The notes under the pieces are model-generated. The model did no database searches. It was not told the origin of the DNA and worked only from the letters and a program-made list of their open reading frames with translations. A DNA stretch of 64,000 nt, from positions 1,426,001 to 1,490,000 of the forward strand of contig NZ_WVHS01000001.1 in NCBI RefSeq assembly GCF_009834915.1, given 5' to 3'. A program made the translations under genes and the position numbers. Shown piece by piece: positions 7,429 to 15,310 of this stretch; the first letter of the stretch is position 1, and every line of letters starts with the position of its first letter. Source of the stretch: Hufsiella ginkgonis (GTDB lineage: Bacteria > Bacteroidota > Bacteroidia > Sphingobacteriales > Sphingobacteriaceae).

Positions 7429-8949
7429 ATGACTACTCCATCAAAAAAAGTAAGGGTCCGTTTCGCCCCAAGCCCGACGGGCGGGCTGCATCTCGGCGGT
7501 GTGCGTACCGTTTTATTCAATTATCTTTTTGCCCGCCGGCACGGGGGCGACTTCGTGCTTCGCATTGAAGATACCGACCGCACCCGCTACGTGGAGGGCG
7601 CAGAACAATACATTATCGATTGCCTTACCTGGTGCGGGTTAAACCCGGATGAAGGTCCGCATGTGGGCGGTCCGTTCGCCCCCTATCGCCAGAGCGAAAG
7701 AAAAGAGAATTACCGCGCTTATGCGGAACAGCTGGTGAATAGCGGACATGCCTATTACGCCTTCGATACCGCCGAAGAACTCGACCAGCTGCGCAGAGCT
7801 TCCCCTAATTTCCAATACAGCCAGGCCACGAGGTACGGGCTGCGCAACTCCCTCACCTTAACGGGTGAAGAAGTGCAATCGCTGCTGCAGGCCGGCACTC
7901 CCTACGTGATCCGGATCCGGATGCCCGAAGACGAAACCGTTTCGTTCGAAGACATGATACGCGGTTTCGTGAGCTTTGAAACCGGTTTGTCTGATGATAA
8001 AGTGCTGCTTAAAGCTGATGGCATGCCCACATATCACCTGGCCGTGGTGGTGGATGACTACCTGATGAAAATCACCCACGCTTTCCGCGGAGAAGAATGG
8101 CTGCCCTCTGCGCCCGTACATTTACTGTTGTGGGAATATCTTGGCTGGAAAGCCGACATGCCGCAATGGGCGCACTTGCCTCTTATTCTTAAACCCGACG
8201 GAAACGGCAAGCTGAGCAAACGTGATGGCGATCGCCTCGGCTTCCCGGTGTATGCCATGAACTGGACGGACCCTAAAACGGGCGACCTTACCCGCGGTTT
8301 CCGCGAACTGGGCTTCCTGCCCGAAGCGTTCGTAAACATGCTCGCCCTGCTGGGTTGGAACGACGGCACCGGCCAGGAGATCTTTACACTGGAAGAGCTG
8401 GTGCAGAAATTTTCGATCGCGCGGATCAGTAAATCAGGCGCTAAGTTCGATTTTGAAAAGGCGAAGTGGTTTAACCATGAGTGGATGAAGAGGTTGGACG
8501 TTGGACGTTTAACGTCGGACGTTTTGAAGGTGCTGGATGAAAATGGAGTGCAGGGAGTCGACGATGCATACGTAACGAAGGTGATCGGGCTGGTGCGGGA
8601 GCGGTTAACGTTTGTAAGCGATTTCTGGGGACAGGCGTCTTTTTTTTTCGGCCGCCCGGCCAGCTACGACGTGAATGCGGTTAAACCGAAATGGACAGCA
8701 CAGAAAAAAGCGTTTTTCGAATTATTCAGCCATTCATTGGCCTCATTAGAAAGCTGGCACGCGGTGAATATCGAACTGGTATTTAAATCTCTGGCAGAAA
8801 CCGAAGCCATTAAAGCAGGTGAGCTGATGCTGCCCTTCCGGATCATGCTGGTTGGCGGTAAATTCGGGCCGCATGTGTTCGAAATCGCCGAACTGCTTGG
8901 AAGGCATGAAACCACGGAACGCATCAGGATCGCGTTAGCGGAGTTTTAA
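7429..8949 (+). CDS. gltX: Glutamate--tRNA ligase
   Basis: Attaches glutamate to tRNA-Glu in the cytoplasm. The chosen start gives 506 residues beginning MTTPSKKVRVRFAPSPTGG. An earlier in-frame ATG at 7360 would add 23 non-conserved residues and include the promoter. The class I signature is APSPTGGLHLGG (HIGH-type, H21) and the KMSKS-type loop is KLSKR from K261. The C-terminal anticodon-binding domain is complete. Residues 355-367 (8491-8529) are encoded by a copy of the ACGTCGGACGT repeat found elsewhere only between genes, lying at the variable junction after HEWMK. Confidence 0.97.
   Translation: MTTPSKKVRVRFAPSPTGGLHLGGVRTVLFNYLFARRHGGDFVLRIEDTDRTRYVEGAEQYIIDCLTWCGLNPDEGPHVGGPFAPYRQSERKENYRAYAEQLVNSGHAYYAFDTAEELDQLRRASPNFQYSQATRYGLRNSLTLTGEEVQSLLQAGTPYVIRIRMPEDETVSFEDMIRGFVSFETGLSDDKVLLKADGMPTYHLAVVVDDYLMKITHAFRGEEWLPSAPVHLLLWEYLGWKADMPQWAHLPLILKPDGNGKLSKRDGDRLGFPVYAMNWTDPKTGDLTRGFRELGFLPEAFVNMLALLGWNDGTGQEIFTLEELVQKFSIARISKSGAKFDFEKAKWFNHEWMKRLDVGRLTSDVLKVLDENGVQGVDDAYVTKVIGLVRERLTFVSDFWGQASFFFGRPASYDVNAVKPKWTAQKKAFFELFSHSLASLESWHAVNIELVFKSLAETEAIKAGELMLPFRIMLVGGKFGPHVFEIAELLGRHETTERIRIALAEF
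8494..8526. repeat. ACGT-type dispersed repeat inside gltX
   Basis: This stretch holds two GGACGTT units and the 11-mer ACGTCGGACGT (8512-8522). The same 11-mer occurs at 61516-61526 and 61606-61616, and its complement at 61591-61601. Here it is in frame and codes for about 11 residues of GltX. Confidence 0.75.
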
Positions 8950-9031
8950 GCGTTGAATAACCCACCAAACAATATCCATACCACAGGTAGCCTGCGATAA
9001 ACCATTAAGGGTGAAAATAAAGCGGCTTTTC

Positions 9032-9060
9032 TTTGATTCACACGTAAATGTATATCTTTA
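9032..9060 (+). promoter_or_regulatory. Possible promoter of the PLDc_N pair
   Basis: TTTG at 9032-9035 and TATCTTTA at 9053-9060 (one mismatch to TAnnTTTG) are 17 nt apart, slightly shorter than the usual 19. The start codon follows 15 nt later. Confidence 0.4.
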
Positions 9061-9075
9061 ATAAACCTGTAGGCT

Positions 9076-9267
9076 ATGTTTTTGGGAATACTTTTTATAC
9101 TGCTGCCATTGTTGCTGATCCTCTACAGCATTGTCGACATCCTGCGCGCCGAGTTTAAAAACGAAAATTCGAAGCTCCTTTGGATCATCATCGTACTGGT
9201 AGCACCGGTGCTGGGTTCTATTATTTACCTTGGTGCGGGAGATAGCTTTAAAGTACCGAGATACTAA
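9076..9267 (+). CDS. PLDc_N domain small membrane protein
   Basis: A 63-residue protein with two hydrophobic helices (about 3-22 and 35-54) and the pattern ILYSIVDILRAEF...KLLWIIIVLVAPVLGSIIYL. This is the PLDc_N (phospholipase D N-terminal) helical-hairpin domain standing alone. No catalytic HKD domain is present, so it is not a phospholipase. Function is unknown. A paralogue follows 16 bp downstream. Confidence 0.82.
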   Translation: MFLGILFILLPLLLILYSIVDILRAEFKNENSKLLWIIIVLVAPVLGSIIYLGAGDSFKVPRY

Positions 9268-9283
9268 CACTAATCATTAGTTT

Positions 9284-9496
9284 ATGAATCCTTTCCTTTT
9301 CCTCGGTTTGGGCATGAGCGAGAGCCTGATCGGTATCGCGATAATGGCCCTCTCTATTTACTGCATACTCGATATCATTAAATCGGGCATGAACAGTACT
9401 AACAAGCTGCTGTGGATCATCATTATATTGATCGCACCGTTTATCGGCGGAATCCTTTACCTGTTTGTCGGCAGGAAATCAAAAGGAATTATCTGA
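9284..9496 (+). CDS. PLDc_N domain small membrane protein (paralogue)
   Basis: A 70-residue protein with the same layout as its upstream neighbour: a membrane helix at about 12-32, a short polar loop, then KLLWIIIILIAPFIGGILYLFVGRK. The two look like a tandem duplication that has diverged. They probably share a transcript. The stop codon is 9 bp from the end of the convergent tolC-like gene. Confidence 0.82.
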   Translation: MNPFLFLGLGMSESLIGIAIMALSIYCILDIIKSGMNSTNKLLWIIIILIAPFIGGILYLFVGRKSKGII

Positions 9497-9505
9497 TCGC
9501 CGGAG

Positions 9506-10828
9506 TTATTGTCCAAGCACCTTCCCCTGGTAAAAGTCGAGGATCTTTTTCCGGAGAATAAAATCATATCCCGTAGCCACGAAATTTAGCCGGGCGCGTT
9601 CCAGGTTGTTCTTTGCAACAAGGTAGTCCACCGAATTGATCACGCCGGCGTTAAAGCGGATCTCCGCCGTGCGGAAGGATTCGCCGTATGCATCTACCTG
9701 CTCCTTCAGGGCGGTATACTTATCTCGGGCGGCCACCATGTTGGCATACGCCTGCCCGGTGATCTGCCCGATCTGGAGCCGCGTGTTTTCCACCACCACG
9801 CTGCTTTCGCGTAAGCTCAGTTTGGCCAGCGACACAGCGTTTTTGGTGCGGAAAGCGTTAAACAGCGGGATCGAGATGCCCACCCGGTACGAGCGGTACA
9901 GGTTATCTTTAAACTGGCCGAAATAGCCGGTCGATTCGCTGCCTGAGTAGTTGCTCGAAAGGCCGGCGTCGAAAAAAACAGCGGGATAAAAGCCGCCCCT
10001 GCTGGCCTTCACAAACATGGCTGCGCTTTGCTGCCTGAGGGATGCGGCTTTGAGGATAGCGAGCTTGTCGATGGCCTGGTTATACACATCGGCGGCGGTG
10101 GCCTCATAAGTGGTGGAAAACGATTGCGCCGACAGCGGCTGCAGCCTGGGTAAGCTGCTTACCGGGATGCCCAGGTAGGTGGCTAGCTCGATCCGCGAGT
10201 TGGCCAGCGAATTGATAGCGCCCGCCAGTGAGAGCTTATCATTGGCATATTGTCCCTTCAGGTCGTAATACTCACCGGGCGACACGTTGCCGTTTTTGTT
10301 AAGGATGTCGAGGCGTTCGGCTTGCTGAAGCGTGACTAGCTGCTGGGCCCGCGACAAGGAGAGCAATTCTTCGTTAGTGAGCACCTGCAGGTAAGCCAGG
10401 GTAACGGTAATGCTCAGGTTATCTTTTGCCTGTTGCTCATCCTGTACCGATGCCTGGTAGGCCAGTCCGTATTGTTTTATTATGTTTTGCAGCGCCATAC
10501 CGTTAAAAAGGAGCAGCGAGCTGTTCAGGCTCTGGCCCGAATACTTGTTCGACTGGTTGATATAGTCGTTGGTGGTAGGGTCGATGCTTCGTCCCTGGTT
10601 GATCCCAAAGCTCAGGCTGGCGTTCAGGTCCGGCAGCATTTTGGAGCGTTGCTGCTGGTAATTAACCTTCGCCCTTTCGGCAGCGATGGCGGCCCGGTTA
10701 GTTTCCACGTTGTTTTTAATCGCCAGTGCGATACACTGGTCGAGCGTGATCACAGAATCTGCGGCATTTTGCGCCAACGTAAATGTTGGGATAGACGCGA
10801 TGAATAAAAGATAGATCAGGCGTTTCAT
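9506..10828 (-). CDS. TolC family outer membrane efflux protein
   Basis: A 440-residue outer-membrane channel. A signal peptide covers about residues 1-19 (ending TFTLAQ), and two outer membrane efflux protein repeats follow, starting with SVITLDQCIALAIKNN. Long alpha-helical stretches rich in Q, A and N fit the periplasmic tunnel. Its start overlaps the stop of the upstream ABC ATPase gene (position 10828 shared), indicating coupling. No membrane-fusion protein or permease is adjacent. Confidence 0.93.
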   Translation of the reverse strand: MKRLIYLLFIASIPTFTLAQNAADSVITLDQCIALAIKNNVETNRAAIAAERAKVNYQQQRSKMLPDLNASLSFGINQGRSIDPTTNDYINQSNKYSGQSLNSSLLLFNGMALQNIIKQYGLAYQASVQDEQQAKDNLSITVTLAYLQVLTNEELLSLSRAQQLVTLQQAERLDILNKNGNVSPGEYYDLKGQYANDKLSLAGAINSLANSRIELATYLGIPVSSLPRLQPLSAQSFSTTYEATAADVYNQAIDKLAILKAASLRQQSAAMFVKASRGGFYPAVFFDAGLSSNYSGSESTGYFGQFKDNLYRSYRVGISIPLFNAFRTKNAVSLAKLSLRESSVVVENTRLQIGQITGQAYANMVAARDKYTALKEQVDAYGESFRTAEIRFNAGVINSVDYLVAKNNLERARLNFVATGYDFILRKKILDFYQGKVLGQ

Positions 10829-11514
10829 TATACTTTCGCGGGGATTTCGATCTGTTCGATACGCCCGTCGAGCAGGTGGACGATCTTTGAAGCATAGGCG
10901 GCATTTTTTTCGGAATGGGTCACCTGTACGATGGTTACCTTATCACGCTCATTCAGTTCTTTAAAAAGCTCCATGATCTCTTCGCCTTGTTTGGAGTTGA
11001 GGTTCCCAGTAGGTTCGTCGGCCAGGATCACCTTTGGTTTTGCCGCCAGCGCGCGGGCTATACCCACCAGTTGCTGCTGTCCGCCGGATAATTGTGACGG
11101 GAACAGGTCTTTTTTTCCCACAATGTTAAAGCGGTCCAGGATGTCGGCCACTACGGCGCGGCGCTCGCTGCCCTTCATGTCCTGGTAAATAAGCGGTGTT
11201 TCGATGTTCTCGTAAACCGTCAGCTCATCAATGAGGTGATAAGCCTGGAATACGAAACCGATATGCTGTTTGTACAGCTGCGAGCGCTGTTTTTCCTTCA
11301 GTTTAAAAACCGGCTGCTCCAGGAAGTTGTATTCACCCTCATCAGGGTCATCCAGCATGCCCAGGATATGCAGCAAGGTCGATTTCCCGGAACCGGAAGG
11401 CCCCATAATGGAGATAAACTCTCCTTCTTTAATGTCAAGGCTAATGTCTTTGAGAATAAAATTGCGGGTACCGCCGGTTTGGTACCATTTAAAAATATGC
11501 TTGAGCTCGATCAT
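10828..11514 (-). CDS. ABC transporter ATP-binding protein, LolD/MacB type
   Basis: A 228-residue ATPase. Walker A is GPSGSGKST at 38-46, the signature is LSGGQQQLVGIARAL near 147, and Walker B is VILADEPTGNL near 165, with the D-loop and H-loop THS following. The subfamily powers FtsX-type permeases such as LolCDE or MacB. The signature's QQQL replaces the commoner QQQR. It is followed directly by the TolC gene and preceded by a two-component system. A permease partner is missing here; the pair at 1-3567 are candidates. Confidence 0.93.
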   Translation of the reverse strand: MIELKHIFKWYQTGGTRNFILKDISLDIKEGEFISIMGPSGSGKSTLLHILGMLDDPDEGEYNFLEQPVFKLKEKQRSQLYKQHIGFVFQAYHLIDELTVYENIETPLIYQDMKGSERRAVVADILDRFNIVGKKDLFPSQLSGGQQQLVGIARALAAKPKVILADEPTGNLNSKQGEEIMELFKELNERDKVTIVQVTHSEKNAAYASKIVHLLDGRIEQIEIPAKV

Positions 11515-11705
11515 GGTTTAATTTTTTAGCAATATACGGCGTCAGGGCCGGAATTGCCTGCTGAATGCCATGAACACAAGGGAGACCAATTTGATAAATA
11601 TCTGAAAATCAGATTTTTGATGCAGATTTCGAATCCGGTGGTGTTCGTTTTCGAGCAGTAATTGTTCGCTGGCGTGCAGTGTGAGGCCACAGGGGCGGCA
11701 GTGGG

Positions 11706-12401
11706 TTATACGAAATTTAGCCTCGACCTGATCTCTGCCAGCTGCGTTTCATAGGAGCTCCCTACCGGGATATTCTTGCCGGCCACCACAATTTCCTGGC
11801 GGGAGATCTTCTCGATCTTATCGATGGCTACCGCATATGAACGATGAATGCGCACGAACCTGTTTGCCGGCAGTGCGGTAAGCAGCTCCGTTACCGACTG
11901 GCGGGTAAGCACCTGCCGCTGCGGCAGTACGATGGTGATGTAGTTGCCATCGGCTTCGAGGTAAAGAATGTCGCCGAGCATTACTTTCTCTTCGGCGTAG
12001 CCTGTTTTTACGAACAGGTAAGGCACAGGATCTGTATTGCGGAGCGATTTGCTTTCGGCGGCCCGGTTACAGGCCAGCGTGAACCGGGCCAATGAAAAGG
12101 GTTTTAGCAGGTAATCCAGCGCCCGCAACTCGAATCCTTCTACGGCGTATTGGGAATAGGCCGTGGTAAATATCACCATCGGCGCCACCGGAAGGGAATT
12201 TACCAGTTCGATACCCGAGATATCCGGCATCTTGATGTCGAGGAACAGCAGGTCTACCCGCTTGGTTTGCAGGTACCCGATCCCGGAAAACGCGTTGGTA
12301 AACGTCTTTTCGAGCGTAAGAAAAGGCACTTTGGCGGCATGCATCCGGATAAGTTCCAGTGCATCCGGCTCATCATCAATGGCAATGGCGGTGAGGTTCA
12401 T
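11706..12401 (-). CDS. LytTR family response regulator
   Basis: A 231-residue regulator. The N-terminal receiver domain has acidic residues D9-D10, phospho-acceptor D55 in LLFLDIKMP and the conserved lysine in LDYLLKPFS. The C-terminal LytTR DNA-binding domain (about 130-231) includes FVRIHRSYAVAIDKIEKI. It lies 24 bp after its cognate LytS-like kinase. The downstream ABC ATPase and TolC genes, on the same strand after a 191-bp gap, are plausible targets. Confidence 0.93.
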   Translation of the reverse strand: MNLTAIAIDDEPDALELIRMHAAKVPFLTLEKTFTNAFSGIGYLQTKRVDLLFLDIKMPDISGIELVNSLPVAPMVIFTTAYSQYAVEGFELRALDYLLKPFSLARFTLACNRAAESKSLRNTDPVPYLFVKTGYAEEKVMLGDILYLEADGNYITIVLPQRQVLTRQSVTELLTALPANRFVRIHRSYAVAIDKIEKISRQEIVVAGKNIPVGSSYETQLAEIRSRLNFV

Positions 12402-12425
12402 GAAAGGGCAATTTACAATTTAACG

Positions 12426-14015
12426 CTACCAGTACATAAGGGTAAGCGACACGAAATAATCATGCGCGGTTTCCTGGATCTCCAGCTGGTGCCGGCCGGG
12501 ATAAATAAGCTCCAGTCTTTTCTTCACGTTTTCGAGGCCAACGCCAGAGTGTTCCTCTTCCGGGTCGGCCTCGTGCCGCGGGTGTACCGAATTCTGGACC
12601 CTGAAGTAAAGCTTTGTATCGTCAAAAGACAGGTTGATCATGATCCACGACGGGCGCAAGTGACTGATGCCATGTTTAAACGCGTTTTCCACGAACGGGA
12701 TCAGCATCATGGGGGCAATGTGAAGATTATTTACGGGCGGCTGTATATTTACCTGGATGTTAATGCCCTGGCTTTCGTCTATGCGGATGCGCTGGATCTG
12801 GATATAGTTATGCAGGTATTCTGTTTCTTTTTCGAGCAGGATGCGGTCGCGGTTATTCTCATGCAGCATAAAGCGCATCATATCGCCCAGCTTCTGGATC
12901 CCGTCCGCTGTGCGCTCACTGCCTTCTTTCAGCGCGGCAGTATACAAACTGTTGAGCGCGTTAAACAGGAAATGCGGGTTTACCTGCGACCTCAGCGATG
13001 CCAGCTCTGCCGATTTTACCGACACCTTCCGGGCAAGGCTCCTGTTTTCGGCATACATTGATTGGCGCAGGTAGGCTGTCACCAGCGAAGCGACCGAAAC
13101 ACCAACGGCTGACATGATCAGCATTTTCCCGTTGAGATACGCAAACTTGTTTGCGGCGCCACAAAGAGCCAGGCTGCCGGTCAGGCAAATTGCTACGTAA
13201 CCGGCAAAACTGCCAAACCATTCCGGCGACTGCTTCCGCTCTGCGAAGGGCATGAGCGAGGTGTACAGGATCGACTGCAAAATGACCGTTAAAACGGCCG
13301 CACCCATCCAGAAAAACCAGGTCCCTGAGCTGTGGCTCCACAACGCAATGGGAAGCGGTGCCCCTATTGTGGCGAAAATCCCTATCGCGGTAAGCAGCAG
13401 AACAAGTAACAGGTAAGCATTATTAAACCCGTCTTCGCTATCTCCAGCCGGGGCTTTAGCAGGCTGAACTTTTTTGATCACCAGGTAGCAGGCCTGCGAA
13501 AGCAGCTCGTACACCCCGAACAGGACCAGCAGGGCGATCACGTCGCCCAGCACGGTCTTCTTCCGGTAGAGGGAATACACCACGAAGCCGTCGATCCTTA
13601 ACAGCCCATGCGCCTGGACGCTAAAACCATGCGAATACCGCACATATTCCCGGAAGGCATAAAATATAAATACCCCTGCAAAGAGCAGCGCAAGCATGGT
13701 AACGGTGTATACCAGCCCGTAGGAATCGATCCGCATGTCTTTGATGCGGTCGTAAACATAGAAATGGAAGATGAGCCAGGCGCCGAGCAGCAGCACGGTG
13801 GCGGTAATTACCGGGAACATCGCGTTCTGCTCGTGCGAATAATCTTCCAGGTTGGAGAGCACCGTTTTCCAGGGGATATGGTACCGGTAATGCCCGGCGA
13901 GCACCAGGTCGTCGAAATCGGCCGCTAGGGTAAACAGCTGCCGCACCATATAAATGATCACAAAGGTACAGACCGCTATCCCTTCTGCGTATTTAAGTTT
14001 CTTCAGGTTGTGCAT
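12426..14015 (-). CDS. LytS-like sensor histidine kinase (His_kinase family)
   Basis: A 529-residue kinase with about eight membrane segments in the first 320 residues and no large sensor domain. The phospho-acceptor box is QVNPHFLFNALNSLY with H348. It is followed by a helical linker and an HATPase domain (MLIPFVENAFKHG, GVGLENVKKRL). This architecture pairs with LytTR regulators; the partner is immediately downstream. The membrane-buried input suggests that it senses the membrane state or a small ligand. Confidence 0.92.
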   Translation of the reverse strand: MHNLKKLKYAEGIAVCTFVIIYMVRQLFTLAADFDDLVLAGHYRYHIPWKTVLSNLEDYSHEQNAMFPVITATVLLLGAWLIFHFYVYDRIKDMRIDSYGLVYTVTMLALLFAGVFIFYAFREYVRYSHGFSVQAHGLLRIDGFVVYSLYRKKTVLGDVIALLVLFGVYELLSQACYLVIKKVQPAKAPAGDSEDGFNNAYLLLVLLLTAIGIFATIGAPLPIALWSHSSGTWFFWMGAAVLTVILQSILYTSLMPFAERKQSPEWFGSFAGYVAICLTGSLALCGAANKFAYLNGKMLIMSAVGVSVASLVTAYLRQSMYAENRSLARKVSVKSAELASLRSQVNPHFLFNALNSLYTAALKEGSERTADGIQKLGDMMRFMLHENNRDRILLEKETEYLHNYIQIQRIRIDESQGINIQVNIQPPVNNLHIAPMMLIPFVENAFKHGISHLRPSWIMINLSFDDTKLYFRVQNSVHPRHEADPEEEHSGVGLENVKKRLELIYPGRHQLEIQETAHDYFVSLTLMYW

Positions 14016-14106
14016 AACGTTTAAGTATGCTTCAAACTTAGGGAACAGCGCAATGTGTTGGGTGCAATTGATGTGAATGGGGCAAAGTATGATGTGAATT
14101 GCCGCA

Positions 14107-14144
14107 AAAGAAAAGGGACTGCCGAACGACCGTCCCTTTTCTTT
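14107..14144 (-). terminator. Strong terminator after the NadR-like gene
   Basis: A perfect 13-bp stem (14107-14119 with 14132-14144, containing AAGGGAC) encloses a 12-nt loop, with A-rich and T-rich flanks on both sides. It lies 30 bp past the stop of the minus-strand NadR-like gene and would end that operon before the LytS-like kinase gene. Confidence 0.85.
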
Positions 14145-14174
14145 CTTAAAAACTTAAATTACTTAGTCATTGTA

Positions 14175-14714
14175 TTACGCGCCGGCCCCCGCTTTCCAGG
14201 CGTCGATCGCCTGTACGGCGGATAGGAACCGATCATCGCTTAACCCGGAAATGACTTTGTATGTGGCGCCCAACGCCTGCAGTTCGCGGTGCCATACTTC
14301 CATAAAATGATCCCTGAGCTGGGGGAAATCGCGGAGCGGGTCGTCTTCCCAGGGCAGGTCGATGTCCATTAGCAGGTAAAGATCGTACGTATGCCGGGGC
14401 AGGGCATCCAGCACTTCCCGGGGCGAGCGGCCGAAGATATGGTCGCTCCAGATCTTTACGGTGATGAAGGTAGTGTCGCAGATCAGCAACCCGTTGGCAA
14501 GCGGCGCCAGCTCTTTTTCCAGCTGGAGCTGACCGTTAAACATGTTGATCTCATCCTGCCAGGTGCAGGGAGCGGTAAGCTTCCCGCAATACCCGCGCGC
14601 AAATTCCGGCACCCAGATAGTTTCGTAATGCCGTGCAAGCAGTGCGGATAAGGTCGATTTTCCTGTTGATTCCGGGCCTACAATGGCGATCTTTTTTACC
14701 GTGCCTGTTTCCAT
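14175..14714 (-). CDS. NadR-like P-loop ATPase, probable nicotinamide riboside kinase
   Basis: A 179-residue AAA_28/NadR-like ATPase starting METGTVKKIAIVGPESTGKST, with Walker A GPESTGKST close to the N-terminus and the VPEFARGY motif of NadR kinase domains. Longer frames upstream run through the pnuC coding region and are rejected. The gene overlaps the end of pnuC by 19 bp. With PnuC importing nicotinamide riboside, this kinase would trap it as NMN for NAD salvage. It lacks the NadR adenylyltransferase and repressor domains. The specific substrate is inferred from family and context. Confidence 0.85.
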   Translation of the reverse strand: METGTVKKIAIVGPESTGKSTLSALLARHYETIWVPEFARGYCGKLTAPCTWQDEINMFNGQLQLEKELAPLANGLLICDTTFITVKIWSDHIFGRSPREVLDALPRHTYDLYLLMDIDLPWEDDPLRDFPQLRDHFMEVWHRELQALGATYKVISGLSDDRFLSAVQAIDAWKAGAGA

Positions 14715-15310
14715 GATCTTCTCCAGTCGATGTATCCCAGGGTGGCCGGGCCGAGGAATACGAAGTATAGCAATGCGGTTAAATAGAGGTCCTTGTAAAG
14801 GTACAAGGGAATGTAGCAAATGTCGACGATGATCCAGAGCAGCCAGTTTTGCATTACTTTTCGGGTCATGAGGAATTGTGCAACGAAGCTCATCGCGGTA
14901 CAGAAACCATCGATGTACGGAACCGTTGAATTGGTAAAATGCGCCAGGAAGAGGCCCAGCACCACAGCCAGGAGCAAGATTGCGCCGACGGTGAGCCCCC
15001 ACTCGCGCGAAGAAAGGCTTGCCACGGGTTTTTGATGCTCCTGTTTCCGCCTGATCCAGAAATACCAGCCGTATACGGCAGTTCCGAAAAAGTATACCTG
15101 CAGGAAAGCGTCGCCAAAAAGCCCGTACTGGTAAAAAAGTATCGCGTAGGCGCCTACGCTGAGTATGGAAATGGGCCAGTTAAGAATGTGCTGCTTCGCC
15201 GCAAGGTACACACACAGGAAACCGGTAATGGTACCAAACCACTCCAGCAACGAGGTTTGGCGGAACTGGTCGGCGACATGCTGCAGGAAAGACACGGCTG
15301 ATCCTACCAT
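14696..15310 (-). CDS. pnuC: PnuC family nicotinamide riboside transporter
   Basis: A 204-residue inner-membrane protein with about seven hydrophobic helices. The core WPISILSVGAYAILFYQYG and LQVYFFGTAVYGWYFWIR matches the PnuC fold, and CYIPLYLYKDLYLTALLYFVFL lies in the C-terminal half. PnuC proteins take up nicotinamide riboside by facilitated diffusion, driven by downstream phosphorylation. Some Bacteroidota relatives carry thiamine instead. The overlapping NadR-like kinase favours the riboside role. It overlaps the upstream M13 peptidase stop by 7 bp. Confidence 0.9.
   Translation of the reverse strand: MVGSAVSFLQHVADQFRQTSLLEWFGTITGFLCVYLAAKQHILNWPISILSVGAYAILFYQYGLFGDAFLQVYFFGTAVYGWYFWIRRKQEHQKPVASLSSREWGLTVGAILLLAVVLGLFLAHFTNSTVPYIDGFCTAMSFVAQFLMTRKVMQNWLLWIIVDICYIPLYLYKDLYLTALLYFVFLGPATLGYIDWRRSWKQAR

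Noticed and set aside
12150-13061. A 303-codon plus-strand frame opposite the LytS-like kinase
   Set aside because: It is antisense to the conserved kinase and response regulator and the translation is low-complexity, without a known fold.
14715-15002. Longer N-terminus for the NadR-like ATPase
   Set aside because: The extra 96 residues come from an alternative frame of pnuC, and the P-loop must lie close to the N-terminus in this family.
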